This document shows positions 34,059 through 42,018 of a DNA stretch of 64,000 nt, piece by piece. The notes beneath the pieces are model-generated. The model saw nothing but the letters and a program-made list of their open reading frames with translations. It was not told where the DNA came from and searched no databases. The stretch covers positions 62,001 through 126,000 of the forward strand of contig NZ_FWFP01000008.1 of NCBI RefSeq assembly GCF_900172215.1, given 5' to 3'. Source of the DNA: Ruegeria meonggei. GTDB lineage: Bacteria; Pseudomonadota; Alphaproteobacteria; Rhodobacterales; Rhodobacteraceae. A program made the translations under genes and the position numbers. The first letter of the stretch is position 1. The number at the start of each line of letters is the position of its first letter.

Positions 34059-34627
34059 CAGTACACCGGCGGAGCAATGACCCAGACGGCCACGGCAAGC
34101 TCATCATAAGGGTTGGCCCATTGATAGGGCTCATTCTTGATGCGGAACGTGTCGCCCGGCCCGACCGAGAACTTACGCGCGCCGATCGTCAGGTCAAGAC
34201 GGCCAGACACCATATAACCAACCTCCTGAGTGGGACGATCTGCAGGCGTTTGCATTTTCGAATGCGGCTTGAACGTTGAATGCACCATCTCAAAATCGTC
34301 ACTCAGATCGGGCGAAAGCAATTCTTCGATCAGCCCTTCGTCGCCTGACCCCATGGGACGGCGCGCACCCGCGCGGACGATATAGCCTTGTTCGTCTGCA
34401 GGCGCCGCCGAATGTGCAAACAGCATCGACATCGGCACCCCCAGACATTCGGCAATCTGCCGCAAGTCCGAGATCGAGGGGTCGGACATGTCCCGCTCAA
34501 CCTGACTAAGCCACCCGACCGACCGGTTCAGCCGTTCGGCGATCTCGGTCAGGGTCAGCCCACGGGCTTTGCGCAAGGCCCGGATATCGGCTCCGAGTGT
34601 TGCGCTGTGCGGGGCTTGGCTGTTCAC
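34058..34627 (-). CDS. XRE-cupin transcriptional regulator
   Basis: The 189-residue protein has an N-terminal Cro/C1-type helix-turn-helix (about residues 14-68; LTLTEIAERLNRSVGWLSQVE) and a C-terminal single cupin (GYMVSGRLDLTIGARKFSVGPGDTFRI) that would bind an effector. This architecture is that of regulators such as PuuR/SutR. GTG 34627 is the start: GGAGGA lies five bases upstream, whereas the longer frame to 34708 runs through two palindromes. It heads the leftward operon and probably represses it through those palindromes. Confidence 0.85.
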   Translation of the reverse strand: MNSQAPHSATLGADIRALRKARGLTLTEIAERLNRSVGWLSQVERDMSDPSISDLRQIAECLGVPMSMLFAHSAAPADEQGYIVRAGARRPMGSGDEGLIEELLSPDLSDDFEMVHSTFKPHSKMQTPADRPTQEVGYMVSGRLDLTIGARKFSVGPGDTFRIKNEPYQWANPYDELAVAVWVIAPPVY

Positions 34628-34644
34628 GGGGTCCTCCGGCGATG

Positions 34645-34708
34645 GTGAAATTTTTCCTTCATTTTTCACGATGGCCCGAATCGGTGAAAATTCCAAGGAT
34701 TTTTTCAC
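34645..34708. promoter_or_regulatory. Two tandem 25-bp palindromes upstream of the XRE-cupin gene
   Basis: GTGAAA (34645-34650) with TTTCAC (34664-34669) and GTGAAAA (34684-34690) with TTTTCAC (34702-34708) form two inverted repeats of identical overall length with centres 39 bp apart. They lie just upstream of the XRE-cupin start and of the divergent DUF1294 gene, where an autoregulatory operator would be expected. Confidence 0.65.
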
Positions 34709-34743
34709 TTGGAACTGTAGCCCGGTTTGACTATGCGTCTGGC

Positions 34744-35028
34744 ATGTGGATTGCGGTGATATACCTGTGGGCCGTCAACGGTCTGACATTGCTGGCCTTT
34801 GGCTGGGACAAGATGCAGGCCAGACGCCGCAAACGGCGTGTGCCCGAGCGTCGATTATTGTGGCTGGCTGCCCTGGGCGGCAGCCCCAGCGCTGTGTTGG
34901 GACGGTGGATTTTTGGCCACAAGACTCGCAAAACCCGTTTCACGGTCTGGCTGTTTGCGATCGTGCTGGTTCAGGGCACGGCCTGCTATGTCACCCTGGA
35001 CCAGATGCCCGGCCTGTGGGCGCAATAG
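34744..35028 (+). CDS. DUF1294 membrane protein
   Basis: The 94-residue protein has an N-terminal span (IAVIYLWAVNGLTLLAFG), a basic stretch (KMQARRRKRRVPERRLLWLAALGGSPSA, split here by family features) and a C-terminal span, as in DUF1294 proteins. Its function is unknown. The ATG at 34744 has no clear ribosome-binding site; it is placed where the hydrophobic segment begins. It is divergent from the XRE-cupin regulator and three bases from the convergent methionine-sulfoxide reductase gene. Confidence 0.75.
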   Translation: MWIAVIYLWAVNGLTLLAFGWDKMQARRRKRRVPERRLLWLAALGGSPSAVLGRWIFGHKTRKTRFTVWLFAIVLVQGTACYVTLDQMPGLWAQ

Positions 35029-35031
35029 TGT

Positions 35032-35484
35032 CTACCGCGCAAACACCGCATTCAAAATAGCGCCCAGTTTTTCCGCATCGCCCTGACAAAACGCGTCTGG
35101 CTGATCGCTGTCGATATCGAACACGGCAAAGATTTCTCCCTGTGCATTCCGCACCGGCAGAACCAGCTCTGACCGCGTGGATGTGGCACAGGCGATATGG
35201 CCGGGAAACGTTTCAACATCCGGGACCAGCTGTGGCTCACCTGTGCGCGCCGCCGCACCGCAGACACCGCGGGAAAACGGGATCACCAGACAACCGTGGC
35301 CGCCCTGATAGGGGCCGATTTTCAGCGTTCCGGGCGCGGTCACGCGATAGAACCCGGTCCAGTCAAAGCGGGTATCGGAATGATGCACCTCGCACGCAAC
35401 AGTCGCCATCAACGCGATCTCGTCGGTTTCACCTTCGGTCAGTGCGGCGATGGTTTTGGCAAGCGTGTTGTAATCTAGGGTCAT
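35032..35484 (-). CDS. msrC: Free methionine-(R)-sulfoxide reductase (GAF domain)
   Basis: The enzyme reduces free methionine-R-sulfoxide. The 150-residue GAF-domain protein has the three family cysteines C65, C75 and C99 with the same spacing (10 and 24 residues) as C84, C94 and C118 of the E. coli enzyme, in the GGHGC, GVCGA and HIACATSTRSE motifs. The Trp-Thr-Gly-Phe-Tyr substrate-pocket segment is present. It lies leftward, downstream of a hairpin that separates it from the thiolase gene. Confidence 0.92.
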   Translation of the reverse strand: MTLDYNTLAKTIAALTEGETDEIALMATVACEVHHSDTRFDWTGFYRVTAPGTLKIGPYQGGHGCLVIPFSRGVCGAAARTGEPQLVPDVETFPGHIACATSTRSELVLPVRNAQGEIFAVFDIDSDQPDAFCQGDAEKLGAILNAVFAR

Positions 35485-35488
35485 GAGT

Positions 35489-35532
35489 GTCTTTTCCGGC
35501 AGAGAACCCCTTTCGAGTATGCCGAAAAAGAC
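35489..35532 (-). terminator. Stem-loop between thiolase and msrC genes
   Basis: A 13-bp stem with one mismatch (35489-35501 with 35520-35532) and an 18-base loop lies seven bases beyond the thiolase stop and a few bases before the msrC start. It may end thiolase transcription or occlude the msrC leader. Confidence 0.4.
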
Positions 35533-35538
35533 AAGGCG

Positions 35539-36711
35539 TCAAACCCGTTCGATGGCGATTGCCGTGCCTTCGCCCCCGCCTATGCAGATGGCGGCGACAC
35601 CGCGTTTGAAGCCTCTCTTTTCCAGTGCATTCAGCAAAGTGACCATGATCCGCGCACCCGATGCCCCTATGGGATGGCCCAGCGCACAGGCCCCACCATT
35701 CACATTCACCTTGTCCCGCGACAGGCCCATTTCGTGCATGAAAGCCATCGGCACCACGGCAAAGGCTTCGTTGACCTCCCACAGGTCGACCTCTTCCTTC
35801 GCCCATCCGATCTGAGACAGCAGTTTTTGCGCTGCCGGGACTGGAGCCGTCGTGAACAGGCCCGGTGCCTGCGCGTGGCTGGCATGGCCCATGATCCGGG
35901 CGCGCACGGTCAGGCCCTGCGCTTCGGCCGCCTCGGCCGAGGCCAGAACCAAAGCCGCCGCCCCGTCTGAGATCGACGAGGAATTCGCCGCCGTGACAGT
36001 GCCGTCCTTGCGAAAGGCCGGTTTCAGCGTCGGAATCTTGTCCGGGCGCGCGGATTGGGGCTGTTCGTCCTCGGCAAAACGAAGCTCGCCCTTGCGGGTC
36101 CGGGTGACGACCGGCGCGATCTCATCTGCAAACGCACCGGTTTCCTGCGCGGACAGGGCATTGGACAGCGATTGCAGCGCATATTCATCCTGCGCCTCGC
36201 GCGTGAACTGATAGGCCTCGGCGCAATCCTCGGCGAAGGTGCCCATCAAGCGGCCTTTGTCATAGGCGTCCTCGAGCCCGTCCAGAAACATGTGATCGAC
36301 CACCTGACCGTGGCCAATGCGCGCGCCACCGCGCATCTTGGGCAGCAGATATGGCGCGTTGGTCATGCTCTCCATCCCACCGGCCACCATCGTATTGGCA
36401 TACCCCAAAGCGATCTGATCAAAGGCCATCATTGCCGCCTTCATGCCCGATCCGCACATCTTGTTGAGTGCGGTCGCAGGCACCTCTTCGCCCAGCCCCC
36501 CGGCAAACCCGGCCTGACGTGCCGGCGCCTGACCCTGCCCGGCAGGCAGAACGCAGCCCATCAGCACCTCATCAACAGTATCAGTTCCGGCACCGTCCAG
36601 GGCGGCGCGAATGGCGGTACCGCCCAGATCCGCCGCGGCAACACCGTCGAACATTCCCTGAAACCCACCCATGGGGGTGCGCGCTGCTCCGGCGATAATG
36701 ACCTGCTTCAT
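35539..36711 (-). CDS. Acetyl-CoA acetyltransferase (thiolase)
   Basis: The 390-residue thiolase has the nucleophile C86 in NKMCGSGMK, the GHPIGASG catalytic His and the C-terminal CIGGGEG cysteine. Length and motifs fit a biosynthetic acetoacetyl-CoA thiolase (EC 2.3.1.9), which joins two acetyl-CoA molecules in polyhydroxybutyrate or ethylmalonyl-CoA metabolism, or works in reverse. The usual phaB reductase neighbour is absent, so a specific pathway cannot be assigned. Confidence 0.88.
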   Translation of the reverse strand: MKQVIIAGAARTPMGGFQGMFDGVAAADLGGTAIRAALDGAGTDTVDEVLMGCVLPAGQGQAPARQAGFAGGLGEEVPATALNKMCGSGMKAAMMAFDQIALGYANTMVAGGMESMTNAPYLLPKMRGGARIGHGQVVDHMFLDGLEDAYDKGRLMGTFAEDCAEAYQFTREAQDEYALQSLSNALSAQETGAFADEIAPVVTRTRKGELRFAEDEQPQSARPDKIPTLKPAFRKDGTVTAANSSSISDGAAALVLASAEAAEAQGLTVRARIMGHASHAQAPGLFTTAPVPAAQKLLSQIGWAKEEVDLWEVNEAFAVVPMAFMHEMGLSRDKVNVNGGACALGHPIGASGARIMVTLLNALEKRGFKRGVAAICIGGGEGTAIAIERV

Positions 36712-36812
36712 TTGGATGCTCCTCTTCGTTTTCCGTTCGATGGATACCGAATGGTAGGAATTGCCGTCTAGCGTATTTCTACCAGTGATTTCAGATTAAA
36801 GGACCGTCGCGC

Positions 36813-37151
36813 ATGGCCCTGACCAGCACAACAACCGACGCCACCCAGATCATCAAGGTTCAAGCGGACCGGATTGATGCGTCCATGGCGATACAATTCA
36901 AGGAGGACATGCGCAACGAGGCCGAAGGTGGCGCCACGCGGGTTGTACTGGACCTGACCAGCGTCGAATTCATCGATTCCAGCGGGTTGGGTGCCATTGT
37001 CGCCTCGATGAAGCAGCTTGGAAACGATCGAAGACTGGATCTGGCGGGGCTGCATCCTTTTGTCGAAAAGGTGTTTCGTCTGACCCGCATGGACACGGTG
37101 TTCAAACTGTACCCCACGCTGGATGACGCCTTGTCGGCAACAGCAGACTGA
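36813..37151 (+). CDS. STAS-domain anti-anti-sigma factor
   Basis: This 112-residue protein is a single STAS domain with the phosphorylatable serine motif FIDSSGLGAI (S56/S57), the hallmark of SpoIIAA/RsbV partner-switching proteins. Unphosphorylated, it would bind and sequester a cognate anti-sigma kinase, here the HATPase protein 32 bp downstream. It is the first gene of a two-gene rightward operon. Confidence 0.88.
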   Translation: MALTSTTTDATQIIKVQADRIDASMAIQFKEDMRNEAEGGATRVVLDLTSVEFIDSSGLGAIVASMKQLGNDRRLDLAGLHPFVEKVFRLTRMDTVFKLYPTLDDALSATAD

Positions 37152-37183
37152 CTTTTCTGTTTCTCTGAATAGGCGCAACGCCC

Positions 37184-37624
37184 ATGTGTGACGGCAAATG
37201 TTTGGATTTGATCTTTGCAGCGACGGAATCCGAGGCCAGCGCCGGGATTGCGCAGCTTAGCAAATGCCTTGAGACGCAAGGCCTTCCGCCGCATAAGGCC
37301 AGCGATGTAAAGATTGCGCTGGCTGAAGCAATCAACAATGTGGTCGAACACGCCTATGCCGACGTCACCCCTGCAAAAGTCCAGGTACGATGCCGTCTGC
37401 ACAAAAACTGGCTGGAGATTCTGATTGCCGACACGGGCAACCCCCTACCGGGATTTCGTGTGCCAGACGGCGTTCCCGCACCTTTGGGTTCGACCATCCA
37501 AGGCTTGCCCGAAGGCGGGTTTGGCTGGTTTCTGATCCACGAACTCACCAGTGACATCCGCTATGAACACAGCGAAGGTTGCAACAGATTATCGCTGCGG
37601 TTCGACTTCCCGGAATCCCCTTAG
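37184..37624 (+). CDS. RsbW/SpoIIAB-like anti-sigma serine kinase
   Basis: The 146-residue protein is a HATPase_c_2 domain with the N-box ALAEAINNVVEHAY, the G1 box IADTGNP and a G2-like GGFGWFLI segment, the ATP-binding features of RsbW-type kinases. It would phosphorylate the STAS protein encoded upstream and bind a target, classically a sigma factor. No sigma factor or PP2C phosphatase gene is adjacent, so its target lies elsewhere. The ATG at 37184 follows directly on the STAS gene. Confidence 0.87.
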   Translation: MCDGKCLDLIFAATESEASAGIAQLSKCLETQGLPPHKASDVKIALAEAINNVVEHAYADVTPAKVQVRCRLHKNWLEILIADTGNPLPGFRVPDGVPAPLGSTIQGLPEGGFGWFLIHELTSDIRYEHSEGCNRLSLRFDFPESP

Positions 37625-37637
37625 CGGCAAGAAAAGG

Positions 37638-37775
37638 TCATAATAAGGCCCAGATCGAACCATTGTCGCGCCGCAAAGGACGGTCAAACATGTACTCGTA
37701 GCTCAGATAGCTTCCCTCGGCGCCACGTGTCACAGCCCCCACCCAGTGAACGGCGCCGAGGATTTTCCCCTTCAT
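37638..37775 (-). CDS. Possible 45-residue protein
   Basis: In the 214-bp gap between the anti-sigma and gamma-glutamyltransferase genes, a leftward frame encodes a 45-residue sequence with protein-like composition (GAVHWVGAVTRGAEGSYLSYEYMFDR), starting at ATG 37775. There is no evident ribosome-binding site, and the frame is continuous with an antisense frame of the next gene. It is listed only because nothing else explains this interval. Confidence 0.2.
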   Translation of the reverse strand: MKGKILGAVHWVGAVTRGAEGSYLSYEYMFDRPLRRDNGSIWALL

Positions 37776-37838
37776 GTGACTGGACAACCGCAAAGCACGC
37801 GATACTTTCGGCGCGTTCAATAGGGGAAGAACAGCGTC

Positions 37839-39416
37839 ATGCGGGATTTTCACACACCGGGCCGGTCCGAAGTTCTGGCGACCGAAGGCATGTGCGCCAC
37901 ATCTCATCCCTTGGCGGCCAAGGTGGCCGTGGACATTCTTGCTCAGGGCGGCAACGCAATGGATGCCGCCATCGCCGGGGCAGTTGTTTTGGGGATTTGC
38001 GAACCGCAGATGACCGGATTGGGCGGTGATTGCTTTGTTTTGTACAATCGGGCGGGCGAAGATGACATTCGCGCGCTGAACGGCTCGGGCCGCGCGCCCT
38101 CGGCGACAAACGCCGACACGCTGCGGTCGCGGGGGCTGTCGGCAGTGCCCCTGAATACGGCGGACGCGGTGACTGTGCCCGGCGCGGTCGATGCGTTCTG
38201 CCATTTGGCTGAAACCGAAGGCAAACTGGGTCTGGACGTTCTTCTGCAACCCGCCATTCACTACGCGGAAACCGGCGTTCCGGTTGCCCCAAGGGTGGCG
38301 CTTGATTGGAAGATCGCCGCGCAGACGCTGCAAGGCGCGGCGCGCAAACATTACCTGATCAGCGGCCAAGCGCCTGAAATCGGTCAGGTTTTCCGCGCGC
38401 CAGGTCAGGCCGAAGTTCTCCGCCAGATCGCCAGAAACGGCCGGGACGCGTTCTATTCCGGAGAAATTGCCGATGACATGATCGGCGCTCTCACCCAACT
38501 AGGTGGCGTACATACGGCCGGGGATTTTCTGGCCACCAAATGCTCAGAAGCCCAACCCCTCATCGGGGAATACCAGGGGTTGGATCTGGTTGAGCATCCG
38601 CCAAACGGACAGGGTGCCACAGCCATTTTATTGCTGAACATCCTGAAGAACTTCGACCTTGCCAGTATGGATCCCTTTGGGGTCGAACGTATCCATATCG
38701 AAGCTGAAGCCTCGAAACTCGCCTATGACGCGCGCAACCGGTTCATAGCTGACCCCGACCACATGACACATGCAGATCGGTTTCTTGACCAGGAACTGGC
38801 CGACAAATTGGCCGCTTTGATCGACCCAAAACGCGCGATGCCAACTGCTGCTCCGTTGACCGAGGCCATCCACAAGGACACCGTCTATATCACTGTGGTT
38901 GATAGGGATCGGATGGCGGTATCGCTGATTTACTCGATTTTTCACAGCTTCGGCTCTGGCATTGCGTCCGAGAGATATGGGCTGTTGCTACAGAACCGCG
39001 GCTCTGGGTTCACGCTGCAGGCCGGACATCCGAACGAGCTGGCGGGCGGCAAACGCCCTATGCACACAATCATTCCGGGAATGTTGAAACAAAATGGCCG
39101 CGTCCTGATGCCATTCGGCGTGATGGGCGGCGCATATCAACCCACCGGGCACACTCGGTTTGTCTCGAATATGGTCGATCACGGTCTTGGCCTACAGGCC
39201 AGCATCGATGCACCAAGGGCTTTTGCCGACAAGGGTGTTTTAAAACTGGAGCGGGAAATTTCGCGCATGACCGCTCAACAATTAGGCGATATTGGACACA
39301 AAGTAGAAATACCGGAAACACCGTTGGGTGGAGCACAGGCGATCCGAATCTGTAAAAACGGCACTTTAATGGGGGCAAGTGACCCGCGAAAAGACGGATG
39401 TGCACTTGGATACTGA
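37839..39416 (+). CDS. ggt: Gamma-glutamyltransferase family protein
   Basis: The 525-residue Ntn-hydrolase matures by self-cleavage; the expected N-terminal nucleophile of the small subunit is T348 in KDTVYITVVD. Family motifs NAMDAAIAGAVVLGICEPQMTG and the glutamate-binding NRGSGF are present. There is no signal peptide, unlike periplasmic GGT of enterobacteria, so the enzyme is probably cytoplasmic. It would hydrolyse glutathione or other gamma-glutamyl compounds. The exact substrate is unknown. Confidence 0.85.
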   Translation: MRDFHTPGRSEVLATEGMCATSHPLAAKVAVDILAQGGNAMDAAIAGAVVLGICEPQMTGLGGDCFVLYNRAGEDDIRALNGSGRAPSATNADTLRSRGLSAVPLNTADAVTVPGAVDAFCHLAETEGKLGLDVLLQPAIHYAETGVPVAPRVALDWKIAAQTLQGAARKHYLISGQAPEIGQVFRAPGQAEVLRQIARNGRDAFYSGEIADDMIGALTQLGGVHTAGDFLATKCSEAQPLIGEYQGLDLVEHPPNGQGATAILLLNILKNFDLASMDPFGVERIHIEAEASKLAYDARNRFIADPDHMTHADRFLDQELADKLAALIDPKRAMPTAAPLTEAIHKDTVYITVVDRDRMAVSLIYSIFHSFGSGIASERYGLLLQNRGSGFTLQAGHPNELAGGKRPMHTIIPGMLKQNGRVLMPFGVMGGAYQPTGHTRFVSNMVDHGLGLQASIDAPRAFADKGVLKLEREISRMTAQQLGDIGHKVEIPETPLGGAQAIRICKNGTLMGASDPRKDGCALGY

Positions 39417-39439
39417 CCTGTACCTACACACGTGCGACG

Positions 39440-39766
39440 TTAGTTCAGATGAAAATGGAGAGGATAGCCACCGTTTTCAAACGGGCCAAACATATCTGGA
39501 ATATCGGGATGCTCAACTGGTTCGCCAGATTGGTCGGCAATCAGATTTTGTTCAGAAACATAAGCAACATAGAAGGATTGATCGTTTTCTGCGAGCAGAT
39601 GATAAAACGGCTGATCCTTGATCGGGCGGCTATCTTCCGGAATCGCCTCGTACCATTCTTCGGTATTTGAAAATTCCGGGTCCACGTCAAAAATCACCCC
39701 TCGGAAGGGATGTTTTTTGTGGCGGACCACCTGGCCCAGGCGGTACTTGGCTTGTGTCTTCAGCAT
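39440..39766 (-). CDS. hspQ: Heat shock protein HspQ
   Basis: The 108-residue hemimethylated-DNA-binding/YccV-like protein starts with KYRLGQVVRHKKHPFRGVIFDVDPEF and has the WY and HLLAENDQSFYVAYVSEQNL segments characteristic of HspQ, which acts as a specificity-enhancing adaptor or substrate of Lon in Enterobacteria. Length is typical for the family. It is leftward and monocistronic. Confidence 0.92.
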   Translation of the reverse strand: MLKTQAKYRLGQVVRHKKHPFRGVIFDVDPEFSNTEEWYEAIPEDSRPIKDQPFYHLLAENDQSFYVAYVSEQNLIADQSGEPVEHPDIPDMFGPFENGGYPLHFHLN

Positions 39767-39845
39767 TTGTCGGCCCCCAATGGTCTTATTACCTCTTTCC
39801 GGGCGGAAATGCCAATCATTGATCTGAAATTAGGGGAAACAGTCT

Positions 39846-40727
39846 GTGAACCTTCTGCTGACAGTATTCGAAATCGTTGCGCCGGTTTTTTTGTTGGCAG
39901 GGATTGGTTTTACCTGGGTCAAGCTGGGATTCGAATACAGGTTGGAGTTCGTCACGCGCCTGGGTGTGACCCTGGCGGTGCCCAGCTTGATATTTGTTGC
40001 CCTGATGCAAACCGAAATTCCGGCAGGTGAACTGACCCGGTTTACCTTGGCCGCGATTGTCGGCCATATTGGACTGGCTTCGGTATTTGAGCTATTCGTG
40101 CGGCTTCGTGGGCTGGATCGCCGAACCTATTTGTCACCGCTGATTTTCGGGAATACCGGTAATTTGGGTCTGCCCCTGTGCGTATTTGCCTTTGGCCAGG
40201 CCGGGTTGGGCTATGCGGTTGTTTTTCTGGCGGTTACCGCTTTGCTGTCCTTTACCTACGGCATCTATCTGGTGGCCGGAAAAGGCGGCTTTGGAAAAGC
40301 CGCGCGCGAACCGATGGTCTGGGCCACGTTGCTAGGGGCTGTGTTTTTATGGCAGGGCTGGCAAACGCCAGTGTTCCTGACCAACACGTTGGAATTGCTG
40401 GGCCAGATGGCGATCCCGATGATGCTGATCACCGTCGGGGTCGCAATCGCCCGTCTGACAACGCGCAGTCTGGGTCAGGCGATATGGCTGTCACTGCTGA
40501 AACTCAGTGTTTGCTTTGCTCTCGGTTGGGGGTTTGGCACCATTTTCAGCCTGGAGCCGATCGCCTTTGGCGTTTTACTTTTGCAAATGTGTACGCCGGT
40601 AGCCGTGACATCTTATCTGCTGGCCGAACGGTTCGACGCGGATGCAGACGCTGTAGCGGGCATGGTCATGGTCTCAACCGTGCTGTCTGTGGGTGCTTTA
40701 CCTCTAATTCTAGCTATTGTTCTGTAA
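39846..40727 (+). CDS. AEC-family transporter
   Basis: The 293-residue protein has about ten predicted membrane spans and the FGNTGNLGLPL motif of auxin-efflux-carrier-type permeases, which export or take up organic acids. The frame begins with GTG 39846, with AGGGGA nine bases upstream. The substrate is unknown. Confidence 0.87.
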   Translation: MNLLLTVFEIVAPVFLLAGIGFTWVKLGFEYRLEFVTRLGVTLAVPSLIFVALMQTEIPAGELTRFTLAAIVGHIGLASVFELFVRLRGLDRRTYLSPLIFGNTGNLGLPLCVFAFGQAGLGYAVVFLAVTALLSFTYGIYLVAGKGGFGKAAREPMVWATLLGAVFLWQGWQTPVFLTNTLELLGQMAIPMMLITVGVAIARLTTRSLGQAIWLSLLKLSVCFALGWGFGTIFSLEPIAFGVLLLQMCTPVAVTSYLLAERFDADADAVAGMVMVSTVLSVGALPLILAIVL

Positions 40728-40787
40728 CGATTGTGATTTCCTAAAAGCTCAATCTGCGCTAGAATAAAGAAAAAAGGCACGAGGCAC

Positions 40788-41369
40788 ATGAGCAGAATTC
40801 TTTTCGTACTCTTCGGGGTGCTGCTTTTGGCATCCTGTGGTGGTGGGTCCAAACAACCCCCCTCCAAACTCAACGATGCGTGCAGCATTGCGCGAGAGCG
40901 TCCCGATTATATCAAGGCATTCAAAAGCACTGAGCGGAAATGGGGCGTCCCGGTTCACGTTCAGATGGCGACGATCTATCAGGAAAGCCGCTATAAGCAT
41001 GACGCGCGCACACCGCATAAATATGTTCTGGGCGTGATCCCGATGGGCCGACAAAGCAGCGCTTATGGGTTCAGTCAGGCGCTGGACGGCACATGGGACG
41101 AATACCAGCGCGAAACCGGCAAACGCCGTGCCAAGCGGGACAGGATTCGCGATGCGTCGGACTTTATCGGCTGGTACATGAACAAGACCAATCAGCGCAA
41201 CGGCATCAACCTGGGCGACACGCGTAATCAGTATCTGGCCTACCACGAAGGCCACACGGGCTATGCACGCGGCAGCCATTACAGCAAGACCTGGCTACTG
41301 AATGTCGCCAACGATGTGGATGCGCGCGCGCAACTGTATCAGGCGCAGCTGGCGGGTTGCCGCCATTGA
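40788..41369 (+). CDS. Lytic transglycosylase SLT-domain lipoprotein
   Basis: This 193-residue lipoprotein has lipobox LLASC at residues 13-17 and a compact SLT domain with catalytic Glu in ATIYQESRYKHDAR and the AYGFSQALDGTW motif. The length and architecture resemble a short membrane-bound transglycosylase (MltC/EmtA-like or roseobacter homologue). It would cut peptidoglycan from the periplasmic face. A strong terminator lies eight bases beyond the stop. Confidence 0.85.
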   Translation: MSRILFVLFGVLLLASCGGGSKQPPSKLNDACSIARERPDYIKAFKSTERKWGVPVHVQMATIYQESRYKHDARTPHKYVLGVIPMGRQSSAYGFSQALDGTWDEYQRETGKRRAKRDRIRDASDFIGWYMNKTNQRNGINLGDTRNQYLAYHEGHTGYARGSHYSKTWLLNVANDVDARAQLYQAQLAGCRH

Positions 41370-41376
41370 AAGAAAC

Positions 41377-41408
41377 GCGGGTCAGCGATTGGCTGACCCG
41401 CTTCTTTT
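41377..41408. terminator. Terminator shared by convergent SLT and lolA genes
   Basis: A perfect 10-bp stem (41377-41386 with 41392-41401) with a 5-base loop is followed by TTCTTTTT. It overlaps the last codons of the leftward lolA gene, which stops at 41382. Confidence 0.85.
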
Positions 41409-41978
41409 TGATTTCGAGAACAAGCTGTTATTGAAGTTGCCACCCGTACTGAGCTGACCCAGCAACACGGTTGTCTGGCTGCCAGCGTTGTCGTGAATGA
41501 CCCACTTGCGCAGCTCGACGGGATCGCCGGTGAACATCAACTCGATCCGGCCGGATTCGGGGTTTTTCGGGTCCTGCGCAGTGACAACCGTCGCCGTGCC
41601 GTCAAAGTCGTGACCCACAACCATATTGGCCTGCCCCAGGTTCACATTGCGCGCCAACACAAGTGACAGTGGCGTCCGCTTCAGCGGGTATTGTTCCGGC
41701 GGCTGGTTGGACTTGGGATCGAAGATCTGCACCGTCCCGGCACGCGCCAGAACAACCGCGCTGCTGGGCGGGTCATATTCGAACCGCATCTTTCCTGGCC
41801 GCTCAATCCACAGCTTACCGGTGCTGAGCGAGCCGTCATCGTTGACTTGCGTGAACGTGGTCTCAACGGTCTTGAGATCGTTCAGATAGTTGGAGATCTG
41901 CGACAATGGCAACTTGTCCGCGGCCCACGCGGCGGGGGCGGCCAATGTCAGGGCAAGGGCAAAAGCAATCTGTTTCAT
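41382..41978 (-). CDS. lolA: Outer-membrane lipoprotein carrier protein LolA
   Basis: LolA carries lipoproteins across the periplasm from LolCDE to the outer membrane. The 198-residue protein has a signal peptide (residues 1-19) and the LolA fold with the family's TVETTFTQ and GKLWIERPGKMRFEYDPP segments. It stands downstream of ftsK on the same strand with a 40-bp gap, as in many alphaproteobacteria, and shares its terminator with the convergent transglycosylase gene. Confidence 0.9.
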   Translation of the reverse strand: MKQIAFALALTLAAPAAWAADKLPLSQISNYLNDLKTVETTFTQVNDDGSLSTGKLWIERPGKMRFEYDPPSSAVVLARAGTVQIFDPKSNQPPEQYPLKRTPLSLVLARNVNLGQANMVVGHDFDGTATVVTAQDPKNPESGRIELMFTGDPVELRKWVIHDNAGSQTTVLLGQLSTGGNFNNSLFSKSKRSGSANR

Positions 41979-42018
41979 GAGGTATCAGATAGGCTTTTTG
42001 CCCCTGTTATTAAATATC

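Noticed and set aside
34628-34708. Longer start for the XRE-cupin gene
   Set aside because: The extra 27 codons run through two palindromes that look like operators, and GTG 34627 has a strong GGAGGA site.
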